Part shown: positions 28,198 to 37,286 of the stretch, piece by piece
Numbering within the stretch: position 1 is the first letter of the stretch
Layout of the letters: every line of letters begins with the position of its first letter
Source of the DNA: Noviherbaspirillum saxi
Lineage (GTDB): Bacteria; Pseudomonadota; Gammaproteobacteria; Burkholderiales; Burkholderiaceae_D
Length of the DNA: 64,000 bases
Direction: 5' to 3'
Assembly (NCBI RefSeq): GCF_003591035.1
Contig: NZ_QYUO01000001.1
Span: forward strand, 2,356,001 to 2,420,000
Notes under the pieces: generated by a model
What the model was told of the DNA's origin: nothing
Databases searched by the model: none
The model's input: only the letters and a program-made list of their open reading frames with translations
Translations under genes and position numbers: made by a program

Positions 28198-28416
28198 AAC
28201 CCCCGGTGTCAAACACGGCACACATTCGCCAGCATGATGCTCGCTGCTGGCGAGTCACCGATGTGGGTTGCACAGCAAATGGGGCACAAGGATTGGACGA
28301 TGATCGCCCGGGTCTATGGGAAGTGGATTAAGGACGCGCAGCCGGAGGCTGGCAATAAGGCCGTTGCAATGTTTGCTGGGTCAAATCAGAGAACGACACC
28401 CCAAGCGACTAATTGA
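28198..28416 (+). pseudogene. Tyrosine recombinase (integrase), C-terminal remnant
   Basis: The frame reads ...TRHTFASMMLAAGESPMWVAQQMGHKDWTMIARVYGKWI, which contains the Box II Arg (RHTFAS), the GHKDW His/Trp box and the nucleophile Tyr (RVYGKW). The N-terminal two thirds of the enzyme are absent: the frame upstream lacks a start and runs into the unknown gene. Only the end of the catalytic domain remains. It shows what drove integration at tRNA-Ser and that it is now inactive. Confidence 0.8.
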
Positions 28417-28993
28417 GTTGTGGCTGAGGAAAAACACCAGCAATGAACCTATTTGCCAAGTCACGCAGACTCAAACGGATGCTTCGCGTATGTGCCTTTT
28501 GGTGAACAAGTTCGCAGATGTCCGCATGCGAGCGATCTGTTTCTAAAGCAGTGTCATATACGCCAAAACCGCGAAGCGGAGCTGGATCAGTTTCAAATTG
28601 AACGGTAATTTGGCGAACATCAGCGCAAAGAAATTGGATTGTACCAAGGTACAGACGCTCCTTTTCGGGATTACCCTGATTGTGTCTAAATACTCTATTC
28701 TCACCGAGTTCTTCGATATATTCCTGTGACGCATGGGCTAGCCTATTCACAGACATACCGAAACTTGAAGCATCGGAAAACGCCGCCGCAGTAAGAGAGT
28801 TTGTCTCCGGGTCGTAGTGAACTGGACTCACAATTTGACGGCACAAGATTTCATTGTCCTGCACTGGACCAGGCGAGTGCGCGGACGCAGATTCACCTTC
28901 CCACCCAACTAGCTGTTCTTGGGAAAGTTTTTGCAGATCCTTGCATTTTTGTTTATTGCCGGAATTTTGAGAAAAAAACTCGATGCAATCCAT
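28409..28993 (-). CDS. Three-gene island operon, gene 3: unknown (194 aa)
   Basis: Last gene of the operon, 12 bp after its neighbour. The middle has EILCRQIVSPVHYDPETNSL followed by TAAAFSDASSFGMSVNRLAHAS. This layout (an Arg-Ile entry, then an S/A-AF..., then a SV motif) recalls a broad class of unassigned cargo proteins, but I cannot name it. No membrane helix or nuclease motif is seen. It overlaps the integrase remnant by 8 bp on the opposite strand. Confidence 0.65.
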   Translation of the reverse strand: MDCIEFFSQNSGNKQKCKDLQKLSQEQLVGWEGESASAHSPGPVQDNEILCRQIVSPVHYDPETNSLTAAAFSDASSFGMSVNRLAHASQEYIEELGENRVFRHNQGNPEKERLYLGTIQFLCADVRQITVQFETDPAPLRGFGVYDTALETDRSHADICELVHQKAHTRSIRLSLRDLANRFIAGVFPQPQLN

Positions 28994-29005
28994 CGACTAT
29001 TGCAC

Positions 29006-29584
29006 CTACGCGGCTAGAGCGTACCCATGCGGAATGAGTAGGTCGCCCAAGGTATCGAAATACCAATTCGAATTAATACTTGTTGTATCAATTGAATCGT
29101 AAAACTTCTCTTTTCCGGTCGAACGAATTTTGGAATATATAGATATCTTTCCTTCAGGTTCGAAGGCAATATCGATATATATGTCGTTATCGTCCCAGTA
29201 GAGGCCTAGTTCTCCACTTGCTGAAAGCATCGCCTTTGGCAAAGGAAGCACTGGCGGCATTGAAAGTACAAAATCCAAAGCCGCCTCAATATCTTGGCTT
29301 GCAGGAACAACGCTATCAGCACCGTCCCATCCCGGCTCTAACTTTGCGAATGAAGACAACTGCGACAAGACATCCCCTGTCGCCACTACATAGGTATTTG
29401 AGGTTTCAATTGCACTGAGTGGCGGCTCATAAGTCGCTTCAGGTGCAGCTGTATCAAAGTACATTTGAGTAAGAGACGTATCAATGCCTGCAGCTTTAGA
29501 CTTTTTCCCTGCACCCCAATTAGGTAAAGCAGTCGCAGGCAAAGCCAATGAGGCAAGCAACGCGATTGTCGAAAGTGGTTCCAT
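29006..29584 (-). CDS. Three-gene island operon, gene 2: unknown (192 aa)
   Basis: aaggg lies 8 bases before the ATG. The N-terminus is hydrophobic (MEPLSTIALLASLALPATAL) and could be a signal or short anchor. The body has SFAKLEPGWDGADS, then DIEAALDFVLSMP and SGELGLYWDD. This WDG-helix-beta order recalls small cargo proteins often found beside proteins like gene 3; that is an impression and not a search result. Function unknown. Confidence 0.65.
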   Translation of the reverse strand: MEPLSTIALLASLALPATALPNWGAGKKSKAAGIDTSLTQMYFDTAAPEATYEPPLSAIETSNTYVVATGDVLSQLSSFAKLEPGWDGADSVVPASQDIEAALDFVLSMPPVLPLPKAMLSASGELGLYWDDNDIYIDIAFEPEGKISIYSKIRSTGKEKFYDSIDTTSINSNWYFDTLGDLLIPHGYALAA

Positions 29585-29593
29585 TGTTATCCC

Positions 29594-30424
29594 TTAATTT
29601 TGGGTATCAGCTTGGTTCTTCAGCTTAATTTTTTCGCATACTTCTTCGGATAAAAGTTGTCCGAGAACCAGTTTATTTTCTTGGTGAAGTATGTTTTGAT
29701 ACTTTTCAATCGATTGCAGATAGTCTTTTGTCGCTATTCGCAATGGACTGTTTAGCGTCAGCTTGTGTGAGGTCAAAATTTGAATAGCCCGATCGTCTTG
29801 ATTATTGACGACACTGACATTTATATTGTCCAAACACGTACCATCTACTCCTTCCAAATCACGTATGAAGCCATGATGACAGTGCCACAAGCCCTTCTGC
29901 TCGAAACTATTAGGAGCAAGGTAGGGAGTGTCGGTTTTAAATACTTCACGCAGATTGAGATTGGCCGGTTCGTCCTTCCAGGTAAACATATCGTTATACT
30001 GTAAGGCAATAGAACCGATCGATTTCTCCCTAAGGATCGGAGGCAAAACAATCTTGTAGTATCGCATCACGGCTTCTAGAATTGCGTCCCAACGACTGTA
30101 CTCATTAATAGCAATGAGACAATTATTTCGAGAAACAACCATTTGGCTTGCAACTTGGCCAAATTTCCCCATACGTTGGAAAACAACTCCACCCATCGCA
30201 TCGCCGTTTTGCTGAATAGCAGGAGAACCACTTGTAGCTTGGTCAAGATTGACCATAACCACTTTTTGCACCGTGCTTATCGGAAAATGGGACTTTAAGC
30301 TTTGTCCAAGACTTTGGACTTCTTGCAAAGCTCTGTCAGAAATTTCGCCCTGCCATTCCAAGACAAATATCACGCTCTGAATTGCGTGTGACTCAGTAAT
30401 GGGAAATAAGTAATCCAAGCTCAT
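29594..30424 (-). CDS. Three-gene island operon, gene 1: TIGR04255-like protein (about 276 aa)
   Basis: First gene of the operon; its stop lies 9 bp before gene 2. The body has AIQSVIFVLEWQGEISDRAL, then VVFQRMGKFGQVASQMVVSRNNCLIAINEYSRWDAI, then LPPILREKSIGSIALQYND, and ends in an ENKLVLGQLLSEEV helix. This order fits my memory of the sporadically distributed TIGR04255 family (FEW-like strand, Y..W block, LrYiN-like strand, C-terminal helix). The family has no assigned function. ATG at 30424; GTG at 30430 is also possible. Confidence 0.6.
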   Translation of the reverse strand: MSLDYLFPITESHAIQSVIFVLEWQGEISDRALQEVQSLGQSLKSHFPISTVQKVVMVNLDQATSGSPAIQQNGDAMGGVVFQRMGKFGQVASQMVVSRNNCLIAINEYSRWDAILEAVMRYYKIVLPPILREKSIGSIALQYNDMFTWKDEPANLNLREVFKTDTPYLAPNSFEQKGLWHCHHGFIRDLEGVDGTCLDNINVSVVNNQDDRAIQILTSHKLTLNSPLRIATKDYLQSIEKYQNILHQENKLVLGQLLSEEVCEKIKLKNQADTQN

Positions 30425-30570
30425 AAGCACAACTATAGCATTTCGTTATTTTTATGCCTAACAATGCTGGCTGATTGATCTCAACGAGCGTCTAGGACTC
30501 TAAAAGGCTGGCGAAAAAGCTGTCATTCCAAAGCCCATTTCAACTCATTCAGCCCCACAAACACTAGACG

Positions 30571-30610
30571 AAAAAAATGCGTAAGTCTTTTTAATCAAGG
30601 ACTTACGCAT
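30571..30610 (-). terminator. Intrinsic terminator of tRNA-Ser
   Basis: A stem of 11 bp, atgcgtaagtc / gacttacgcat, with a 12-nt loop; on the minus strand it is followed by a T-run. It lies 8 bp beyond the tRNA 3' end, and was probably brought in with the island's copy of the tRNA end. Confidence 0.8.
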
Positions 30611-30617
30611 TGCTTCT

Positions 30618-30708
30618 TGGCGGAGAGGGGGGGATTCGAACCCCCGATAGGCTATTAACCTATACACGCTTTCCAGGCGTGCGACTTAAACCACTCATCC
30701 ACCTCTCC
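30618..30708 (-). tRNA. tRNA-Ser (anticodon GGA)
   Basis: Minus-strand gene: acceptor ggagagg pairs with cctctcc, anticodon GGA in cctggaaag, a long class II variable arm, T-arm gggttcgaatccc and an encoded CCA at 30618-30620. This is the intact tRNA-Ser at the island boundary; its 3' end is the right attachment copy. Confidence 0.95.
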
Positions 30709-30798
30709 TGGATTCTGGTTTCGCTTTCACGAAGCCGCAGATTATAGCAAACATTCGAAAATTTTCTCCATTTTTTCAGCAGGCAATATTTGATGCAA

Positions 30799-30838
30799 AG
30801 AAAAAGCCGGTGCAGGCTTGTGGCCTCACCGGCTTTCT
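30799..30838 (-). terminator. Intrinsic terminator of acsA
   Basis: A 10-bp stem, aaagccggtg / caccggcttt, with a 14-nt loop; on the minus strand it is followed by TT in a run. It lies 60 bp after the acsA stop codon. Confidence 0.8.
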
Positions 30839-30897
30839 TGTCTCCTCTCGGCTTTTTGCGGCGGGTATTCCGCGTATGGCTTATTCTTTCTTACTCT

Positions 30898-32880
30898 TTA
30901 TTGCGCTTCTTTCAATTGCTCCAGGATCGCGGGGTTTTCCAGGGTGGAGATGTCTTGCGTAATTTGCTCGCCCTTGGCCAGTACGCGCAGCAAGCGGCGC
31001 ATGATCTTGCCGGAACGGGTCTTGGGCAGATTGTCGCCAAATCGGATTTCCTTGGGCTTGGCGATCGGACCAATCTCCTTGGCCACCCAGTCGCGCAATT
31101 CCTTGGCAATCTGCCTGGCTTCCTCGCCGCTCGGCCGCGCCCGCTTCAGCACCACGAATGCGCAAATCGATTCGCCCGTGGTCTCGTCCGGCTTGCCCAC
31201 CACCGCCGCTTCCGCCACCAGCGGATTGGCCACCAGCGCCGATTCGATTTCCATCGTGCCCATGCGGTGACCCGACACATTCAAGACATCGTCGATGCGA
31301 CCGGTGATCGTGAAGTAACCGGTCTTGTCATTGCGCACCGCCCCGTCGCCAGCCAGGTAAATCTTGCCGCCCAGCTCTTCCGGAAAATAACTCTTCTTGA
31401 ACCGCTCCGGATCGCCCCAGATGGTGCGGATCATCGATGGCCAGGGCCGCTTGACCACCAGGATGCCGCCCTGTCCATTCGGCAAGTCGTTGCCGGTTTC
31501 ATCGACCACCGCGGCCATGATGCCTGGCAGCGGCATCGTGCATGAACCCGGCACCATCGGTGTGGCGCCCGGCAGCGGCGTGATCATGTGGCCGCCAGTC
31601 TCGGTTTGCCAAAAGGTATCGACGATTGGGCAGTGTTCATTGCCCACATTGCGGTAGTACCACATCCAGGCTTCCGGATTGATCGGCTCGCCGACCGACC
31701 CCAGCAGGCGCAGGCTGGACAGGTCGTATTTCTTTGGATGCACTTCGGCATCGGCGTCGGCGGCCTTGATCAGCGAACGGATCGCGGTGGGCGCGGTATA
31801 GAAAATGGTGGCCTTATGTTTGGCGATCATGTCCCAGAAACGGCCGGCGTTGGGGTAGGTCGGCACGCCTTCGAACACGATCTGGGTTGCGCCTACGGCC
31901 AGCGGGCCATAGGCGATATAGGTGTGGCCGGTGACCCAGCCGATGTCGGCGGTGCACCAGAAAATGTCGGTGGGCTTGATGTCGAAGGTCCACTTCATGG
32001 TCAGCATGGCCCACAGCAGATAGCCGCCGGAGGCATGCTGGACACCCTTGGGCTTGCCGGTCGAGCCGGAGGTATACAGGATGAACAACGGGTGCTCGGC
32101 ATCGACCCATTCCGGTTCGCAAGTACTGTCCTGGTTGGCGACGACGTCCTTTAACCAGCGGTCTCGGTCCTGCACGAAATTGATATTGGTGCCGGTGCGT
32201 TGATAGATCACGACGTTCTTCAAGTGTTCGCAACCACCCATGCCGATTGCTTCATCAACGATGGACTTCAAAGGCAGCTGCTTGCCGCCGCGCACTTGTT
32301 CATCGGCGGTAATGACCGCAACCGCCCCTGCGTCGATGATGCGTTCCTGCAGCGATTTTGCCGAGAAGCCGCCGAACACCACCGAATGGGTTGCGCCGAT
32401 GCGGGCGCAGGCTTGCATGGCGACGATGCCTTCGATCGACATCGGCATGTAGATCACGACGCGATCGCCCTTTTTGATGCCCAGCGATTTCAGACCATTC
32501 GCAAATTGGCAAACCTTGTCGTGCAATTCCTTGTACGCGACCCTGGTTACCTGACCGTCATCGGCTTCAAAAATGACGGCGGTCTTGTCGGCATTGCCGT
32601 TTTGCAAATTCCGGTCGAGACAGTTGTAGGAGACGTTGAGCTGTCCATCTTCAAACCATTTATAGAAGGGAGCATCGGTCTCGTTCAGGGTACGAGTGAA
32701 TGGCTTGCGCCACTCGATGTTTTCATTGGCCAGCTTGGCCCAGAAACCTTCATAGTCGTTTTCCGCCGCGGCGCACATCGCCTGGTATGTTTCCATTCCA
32801 GAGATGGTGGCGTTTTTGACGAAGTCGGTAGGAGGGTTAAAGATGCGATTTTCCTGCTTGAGGGTTTCGATGTCTGCCAT
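30898..32880 (-). CDS. acsA: Acetyl-CoA synthetase
   Basis: 660 residues, the usual length. It contains [14 protein letters not shown] (AMP-binding loop), [14 protein letters not shown] core segments, [10 protein letters not shown] and the C-terminal [11 protein letters not shown], whose Lys is the acetylation switch. The enzyme converts acetate, ATP and CoA to acetyl-CoA in the cytosol. It stands alone between two terminators or intergenic spaces, so it is probably monocistronic. No anomalies were seen. Confidence 0.97.
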   Translation of the reverse strand: MADIETLKQENRIFNPPTDFVKNATISGMETYQAMCAAAENDYEGFWAKLANENIEWRKPFTRTLNETDAPFYKWFEDGQLNVSYNCLDRNLQNGNADKTAVIFEADDGQVTRVAYKELHDKVCQFANGLKSLGIKKGDRVVIYMPMSIEGIVAMQACARIGATHSVVFGGFSAKSLQERIIDAGAVAVITADEQVRGGKQLPLKSIVDEAIGMGGCEHLKNVVIYQRTGTNINFVQDRDRWLKDVVANQDSTCEPEWVDAEHPLFILYTSGSTGKPKGVQHASGGYLLWAMLTMKWTFDIKPTDIFWCTADIGWVTGHTYIAYGPLAVGATQIVFEGVPTYPNAGRFWDMIAKHKATIFYTAPTAIRSLIKAADADAEVHPKKYDLSSLRLLGSVGEPINPEAWMWYYRNVGNEHCPIVDTFWQTETGGHMITPLPGATPMVPGSCTMPLPGIMAAVVDETGNDLPNGQGGILVVKRPWPSMIRTIWGDPERFKKSYFPEELGGKIYLAGDGAVRNDKTGYFTITGRIDDVLNVSGHRMGTMEIESALVANPLVAEAAVVGKPDETTGESICAFVVLKRARPSGEEARQIAKELRDWVAKEIGPIAKPKEIRFGDNLPKTRSGKIMRRLLRVLAKGEQITQDISTLENPAILEQLKEAQ

Positions 32881-33125
32881 GAGCGTCTCCCGCGAGATGT
32901 TAGTTTGCTACGAAGGTAAACTTTTACACTTACTCAAGCCTTACACCCCCATGGACGAACAGGTCCACACGCACCAAAGGCGTGCGAACGGTCGTGATCG
33001 GCTTTTTCAGATCGGCTTTTACCATGCCACATCCGGTCTGATCTTGCCATAGTTGCATCGCATGGAATACGCAAGAGCTTCATCGTTGACGCGTGTAAAA
33101 TGCTGGGGTTTTGTTTCACTCAAAA

Positions 33126-33758
33126 ATGACTAGCGACATGAAACCTCTCGAGCACGAAACCTCCAAGGCTTCCCGGCCCATCCGCCCTTTGCCGAACCTG
33201 ATTTTCATGAGCCGGTGGCTGCAGTTGCCGCTCTACCTCGGCCTTATTCTGGCGCAAGGCGTCTACGTGTATCACTTCTGGGTGGAACTGGTGGACCTGA
33301 TCGGCGCAGCCATGGGCAATCAGGCCGCGCTCGAGCATATCCTGAATGCAGTCGCCATCGATGGCGCCGTACGTCCGACCAAGCTCAATGAAAGCACCAT
33401 CATGCTGGTGGTGCTCGGCCTCATCGACGTAGTCATGATTTCCAACCTGTTGATTATGGTTATCGTCGGCGGTTATGAAACGTTTGTGTCGCGCATGAAT
33501 CTGGAAAGCCACCCCGATCAGCCGGAATGGCTGTCGCATGTGAATGCATCGGTTCTGAAAGTAAAACTCGCCACCGCAATCATCGGCATATCGTCCATCC
33601 ATTTGCTGAAGACCTTCATCAATGCCGGCGCATATGATGCCAAGACCCTGCTCGCGCAGACCGGCATCCATATCACTTTCCTGCTGTCGGCCATAGCGAT
33701 CGCGTATAGCGATCGTCTGATGGCGCACACCACGAGCCATTCCAAGCATTCCCACTGA
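33126..33758 (+). CDS. YqhA family (UPF0114) membrane protein
   Basis: About 210 residues with three or four membrane helices: LQLPLYLGLILAQGVYVYHF, TIMLVVLGLIDVVMISNLLIMVIVGGYETFV and FLLSAIAIAY. The motif SNLLIMVIVGGYE, followed by the SHVNASVLKVKLATAIIGISSIHLL block, fits UPF0114/YqhA. Function unknown. The ATG at 33126 is preferred over TTG 33111. The gene ends 26 bp before fumarase, so they may be one operon. Confidence 0.8.
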   Translation: MTSDMKPLEHETSKASRPIRPLPNLIFMSRWLQLPLYLGLILAQGVYVYHFWVELVDLIGAAMGNQAALEHILNAVAIDGAVRPTKLNESTIMLVVLGLIDVVMISNLLIMVIVGGYETFVSRMNLESHPDQPEWLSHVNASVLKVKLATAIIGISSIHLLKTFINAGAYDAKTLLAQTGIHITFLLSAIAIAYSDRLMAHTTSHSKHSH

Positions 33759-33784
33759 CCCTAGCCATCCTAGCCAATATCACC

Positions 33785-35323
33785 ATGACTACCATCAAGC
33801 AAGAAGACCTGATCGAGTCGGTTGCAGCCGCGCTCCAGTACATCAGCTACTACCATCCGGTTGATTACATCCAGCACCTGGCGCGCGCATATGAAAGCGA
33901 ACAGAGCCCGGCCGCGAAGGATGCGATCGCGCAGATCCTGACCAATTCGCGCATGTGCGCGGAAGGACGCCGTCCGCTGTGCCAGGACACCGGCATTGTC
34001 AACGTCTTTCTCAAGATCGGCATGGAAGTGCGCTTCGAAGGCTTCAAGGGCTCGATCACCGATGCGGTCAATGAAGGCGTGCGGCGCGGCTACAACCATC
34101 CCGACAATGTCTTGCGCGCGTCGGTCGTGGCAGACCCGCAATTCGAGCGCAAGAACACCAAGGACAATACGCCTGCGGTCGTGCACATGGAACTGGTTCC
34201 GGGCAACACCGTCGACGTGCAGGTCGCGGCCAAAGGCGGCGGCTCGGAAAACAAGTCCAAGTTTGTCATGCTGAACCCGTCCGATTCCATCGTCGACTGG
34301 GTACTCAAGACCGTGCCGACCATGGGTGCAGGCTGGTGCCCGCCAGGCATGCTCGGCATCGGCATCGGCGGCACCGCGGAACGTGCGATGCTGATGGCCA
34401 AGCAAGTGTTGATGGAAGACATCGACATGTATGAACTGAAGAAGCGCGGCCCGCAAAACAAGACTGAAGAATTGCGTATCGAACTGTGCGACAAGATCAA
34501 TGCACTCGGCATTGGCGCGCAAGGCTTGGGCGGCCTGACTACCGTGCTCGACGTAAAGATCATGATGCACCCGACGCATGCCGCATCCAAGCCGGTAGCG
34601 ATGATCCCGAACTGCGCGGCAACCCGCCATGCGCATTTTGTGCTCGACGGTTCCGGTCCTGCCTACATCGAGCCGCCTTCATTGTCCAATTGGCCGAACG
34701 TGCAGTGGACACCTGATACCGAACAATCGAAGAGCGTCAATCTGGACACCCTGACCAAGGAAGAAGTCACTTCCTGGAAGCCGGGCCAGACACTGCTGCT
34801 TAACGGCAAGATGCTGACCGGCCGCGACGCTGCGCACAAGCGTATCCAGGACATGCTGGCCAAGGGCGAATCGCTGCCCGTCGACTTTACCAACCGCGTG
34901 ATTTATTACGTCGGCCCGGTCGATCCGGTACGCGACGAAGTGGTCGGCCCGGCTGGCCCGACCACGGCCACGCGCATGGACAAGTTCACCGACATGATGC
35001 TGGAGCAGACCGGCCTGATTTCCATGGTCGGCAAGGCCGAGCGTGGTCCAGTCGCGATCGAGTCGATCAAGAAGCACAAGTCGGCCTACCTGATGGCGGT
35101 CGGCGGCGCGGCTTACCTGGTATCCAAGGCGATCAAGGGCGCGAAGGTGGTGGGCTTTGCCGACCTCGGCATGGAAGCGATCTATGAGTTTGAAGTCAAG
35201 GACATGCCGGTCACGGTCGCGGTCGATTCCAACGGCATCTCGGTGCACAACACCGGTCCAAAGGAATGGCAGGAACGCATTGCGACCGGCAATCTTGCCA
35301 AGATTCCCGTGACTGTTGCATAA
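33785..35323 (+). CDS. Fumarate hydratase, class I (iron-sulfur type)
   Basis: 512 residues, typical of the single-chain class I enzyme. The N-terminal alpha region has RPLCQDTGIVNVFLKIG, and the C-terminal region has VGPAGPTTATRMDKF and GKAERGP. Cys in LCQDTG and in NCAATRH are candidate 4Fe-4S ligands. It hydrates fumarate to malate in the TCA cycle. It overlaps the murI region by only a few bases, in a probable operon with yqhA and murI. Confidence 0.93.
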   Translation: MTTIKQEDLIESVAAALQYISYYHPVDYIQHLARAYESEQSPAAKDAIAQILTNSRMCAEGRRPLCQDTGIVNVFLKIGMEVRFEGFKGSITDAVNEGVRRGYNHPDNVLRASVVADPQFERKNTKDNTPAVVHMELVPGNTVDVQVAAKGGGSENKSKFVMLNPSDSIVDWVLKTVPTMGAGWCPPGMLGIGIGGTAERAMLMAKQVLMEDIDMYELKKRGPQNKTEELRIELCDKINALGIGAQGLGGLTTVLDVKIMMHPTHAASKPVAMIPNCAATRHAHFVLDGSGPAYIEPPSLSNWPNVQWTPDTEQSKSVNLDTLTKEEVTSWKPGQTLLLNGKMLTGRDAAHKRIQDMLAKGESLPVDFTNRVIYYVGPVDPVRDEVVGPAGPTTATRMDKFTDMMLEQTGLISMVGKAERGPVAIESIKKHKSAYLMAVGGAAYLVSKAIKGAKVVGFADLGMEAIYEFEVKDMPVTVAVDSNGISVHNTGPKEWQERIATGNLAKIPVTVA

Positions 35324-35339
35324 GCAGGATACTGAAGCG

Positions 35340-36188
35340 GTGAACGTCACTTCTCAAGCGACGAAGCTGATGGGGGCCGAGGCCCCCATCGGTATTTTTG
35401 ATTCCGGCATTGGTGGCTTGTCGGTCCTTAAATACATTCACGCCTGCCTGCCGAACGAACAACTGCTGTACTTTGCAGATTCCGGGTTCGCGCCGTATGG
35501 CGGACGTCCGGAAGAAGAAATCGTCGCGCGTTCGCTGGCGATTGCAGAGTTCCTGATGCAGTACGGGACCAAGGCCTTGGTCGTCGCATGCAACACCGCG
35601 ACCGCCGCTGCAATCCGTGCGATCCGCGAGCGCTATCCCACCTTACCGGTGGTCGGAGTCGAACCGGGTCTCAAGCCGGCTGCCGCGCTGACCAAGACCG
35701 GCACGGTCGGTGTAATGGCGACCAAGGGCACTCTGGCAAGCACCAAATTCAATTTATTGCGCGAGCAAATCACGGCTGCAAGCAACGTGGTGTTTATCCC
35801 GCAGCCATGCATTGGGCTCGCCGATCAGGTCGAAAAAGGTGAGTTGCATTCGGCGACCACCGCTACGCTGGTGCGCGGCTACGTTGCGCCATTGATCGAA
35901 CAAGGCGCCGACACGCTGGTACTGGGTTGCACACATTACCCTTTCGTTCAGCCCCTAATAGAAGAAGTGATTGCGCATGTCACCTCGAGGCCGATCACCA
36001 TCGTCGATACCGGCGAGCCGGTGGCACGACAACTGGTGCGTCTGCTGACAGAAAAGAAATTGCTGCGCCTGGAAGGAAGCGGGACGATGAGCGGTTTTAC
36101 GACGGGTAGCCAGAGCGCATTGCAAACTGCATTTGCCAAGCTGCTTGGATTGCATCCTCCGGTAATGCAGATTGCGACGAGTGCTTGA
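35340..36188 (+). CDS. murI: Glutamate racemase
   Basis: About 282 residues. Both catalytic Cys motifs are present: VVACNTATAAA and LGCTHYPF. The N-terminal GIFDSGIGGLSVLK is also diagnostic. It makes D-glutamate for peptidoglycan. The start is a GTG at 35340, 10 bases after a gcagga site; the open frame reaches a TTG at 35316, and an ATG at 35370 is possible. It follows fumarase by 16 bp, an unusual but plausible pairing. Confidence 0.95.
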   Translation: MNVTSQATKLMGAEAPIGIFDSGIGGLSVLKYIHACLPNEQLLYFADSGFAPYGGRPEEEIVARSLAIAEFLMQYGTKALVVACNTATAAAIRAIRERYPTLPVVGVEPGLKPAAALTKTGTVGVMATKGTLASTKFNLLREQITAASNVVFIPQPCIGLADQVEKGELHSATTATLVRGYVAPLIEQGADTLVLGCTHYPFVQPLIEEVIAHVTSRPITIVDTGEPVARQLVRLLTEKKLLRLEGSGTMSGFTTGSQSALQTAFAKLLGLHPPVMQIATSA

Positions 36189-36251
36189 AGATTCCGATGC
36201 GCTTACGATGAATTGCGTACGCATAAAATCACAGAGCCGTCGCAAGAAAGT

Positions 36252-36285
36252 AAAAAGCCTGGTTACAGAAACCAGGCTTTTTTTT
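36252..36285 (+). terminator. Intrinsic terminator after murI
   Basis: An 11-bp stem, aaagcctggtt / aaccaggcttt, with a 5-nt loop and a T-run of eight; the A-run on the other side makes it potentially bidirectional. Confidence 0.9.
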
Positions 36286-36360
36286 CAAGATCCCAGGACA
36301 CCTTAAGGGAACACCGAATCAGAATATCCCTTACTGCCTGAAGAGCTGGAATTGGTTATC

Positions 36361-36810
36361 TTACTTATTGTAGATGCCGCAGCCGACTACAAGATCATCG
36401 ACTTTTTGTACATACGTGGATTTATGCTCGATGGCCTTCGTATTCGGATTGACCCATTTATAGTCGGACCAACCGCTACCTTTTGCATTGGCCAAGTCAG
36501 TATATTCTTTGACAAACGGTTTGCCATCTGCGTCTTTTAAGTCCATCAAATCTTTACCGATCAGCTTTGCGTTCGCACCGTGCGCAAGCATTTTGCCTTG
36601 GACGTTTGTTACGAAAATATACAGTTCACCTTTTTTGAATTCGCCTGAAGGATTACTAAACTCTGCGAGCGCCTTTTCTTTACCATGGTCCTTGATATAA
36701 CTGACCGCTTTTTTCACCATCGCGGTCGCGTTGGCCGCGTCGTCAGCCAATGCGGACGCAGATATTGTCATAGCCGTCAAAACCAAACCGGCAAATTTTG
36801 TAAAACGCAT
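36361..36810 (-). CDS. Periplasmic Cache-domain protein
   Basis: 149 residues with a Sec signal (MRFTKFAGLVLTAMTISASALAD). The rest is a single Cache-type sensor domain: KAVSYIKDHGKEKALAEFSNP, GELYIFVTNVQGKMLAHGANAKLIGKDL, KEYTDLANAKGSGWSDYKWVNP and LVVGCGIYNK. There is no membrane or kinase part, so it is a free periplasmic ligand-binding protein that may serve a separate receptor. It converges on the murI operon. Confidence 0.85.
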   Translation of the reverse strand: MRFTKFAGLVLTAMTISASALADDAANATAMVKKAVSYIKDHGKEKALAEFSNPSGEFKKGELYIFVTNVQGKMLAHGANAKLIGKDLMDLKDADGKPFVKEYTDLANAKGSGWSDYKWVNPNTKAIEHKSTYVQKVDDLVVGCGIYNK

Positions 36811-36996
36811 GAGTGTCTCCTTATGGAAGTATGTCGGAAATCTGTTTCCGTAAGGAAATATTAGACTAGTATCTCTGGTATGTCATTGAAATCAGTCTGC
36901 ACAGGCATATACACAACAGTCGTGTTGCGTATTGTTAATGTGAAGTACATACCCAAGGATATTCCTCCAATTCATGCTGCCCGGAAGTGCCCCTGA

Positions 36997-37034
36997 AAAC
37001 AAAAAGCCCAGTCCGAAGACTGGGCTTTTTGTTT
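36997..37034. terminator. Bidirectional terminator beside tRNA-His remnant
   Basis: A perfect stem, aaaaagcccagtc / gactgggcttttt, with a 4-nt cgaa loop and A/T flanks on both sides. It lies just beyond the 3' end of the tRNA-His remnant and was probably that tRNA's terminator. Confidence 0.85.
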
Positions 37035-37042
37035 GAATTCTA

Positions 37043-37090
37043 TGGGGTGGCTGACGGGACTCGAACCCGCGACAACAGGAATCACAATCC
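37043..37090 (-). other. Prophage attachment site: 3' part of tRNA-His (remnant)
   Basis: Minus strand: ggattgtgattcc (anticodon GTG), the T-arm cgcgggttcgagtcccg, acceptor cagccac, C73 and encoded CCA (37043-37045). The 5' half (D-arm and acceptor start) is missing: the sequence departs from any tRNA at about 37091. The intact tRNA-His should lie at the other end of the prophage, past the right edge of the window. Confidence 0.85.
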
Positions 37091-37286
37091 CGTCTGCAAC
37101 TCGGCGCTGGGCCGCATGAATCCTCACTTCTCCAATTCGGATTTTCCAACGACGCACGAGTTATCCACAGCGATTTACGCTGGTTTCAGGCGAGCCGTTG
37201 GAAAATTTTAGCACCATACCAGGCGCCTCAATAGGTACTCTGACCTGCCTTATATTGCCATTTCCGAACCATCAAATGGATGAGAA

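Larger units (their letters stand above)
27293..30647. mobile_element. Small tRNA-Ser-integrated island
   Basis: About 3.35 kb between two copies of the tRNA-Ser 3' end. Contents: an unknown plus-strand gene, an integrase C-terminal remnant, and a three-gene minus-strand operon. Each end also carries a related motif (gctggcgaaaagctggcatt at 27353-27372; gctggcgaaaaagctgtcatt at 30507-30527) that may mark recombinase arm sites. By eye the operon is AT-richer than the flanks. The integrase is broken, so the island is probably no longer self-mobile. Confidence 0.75.
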
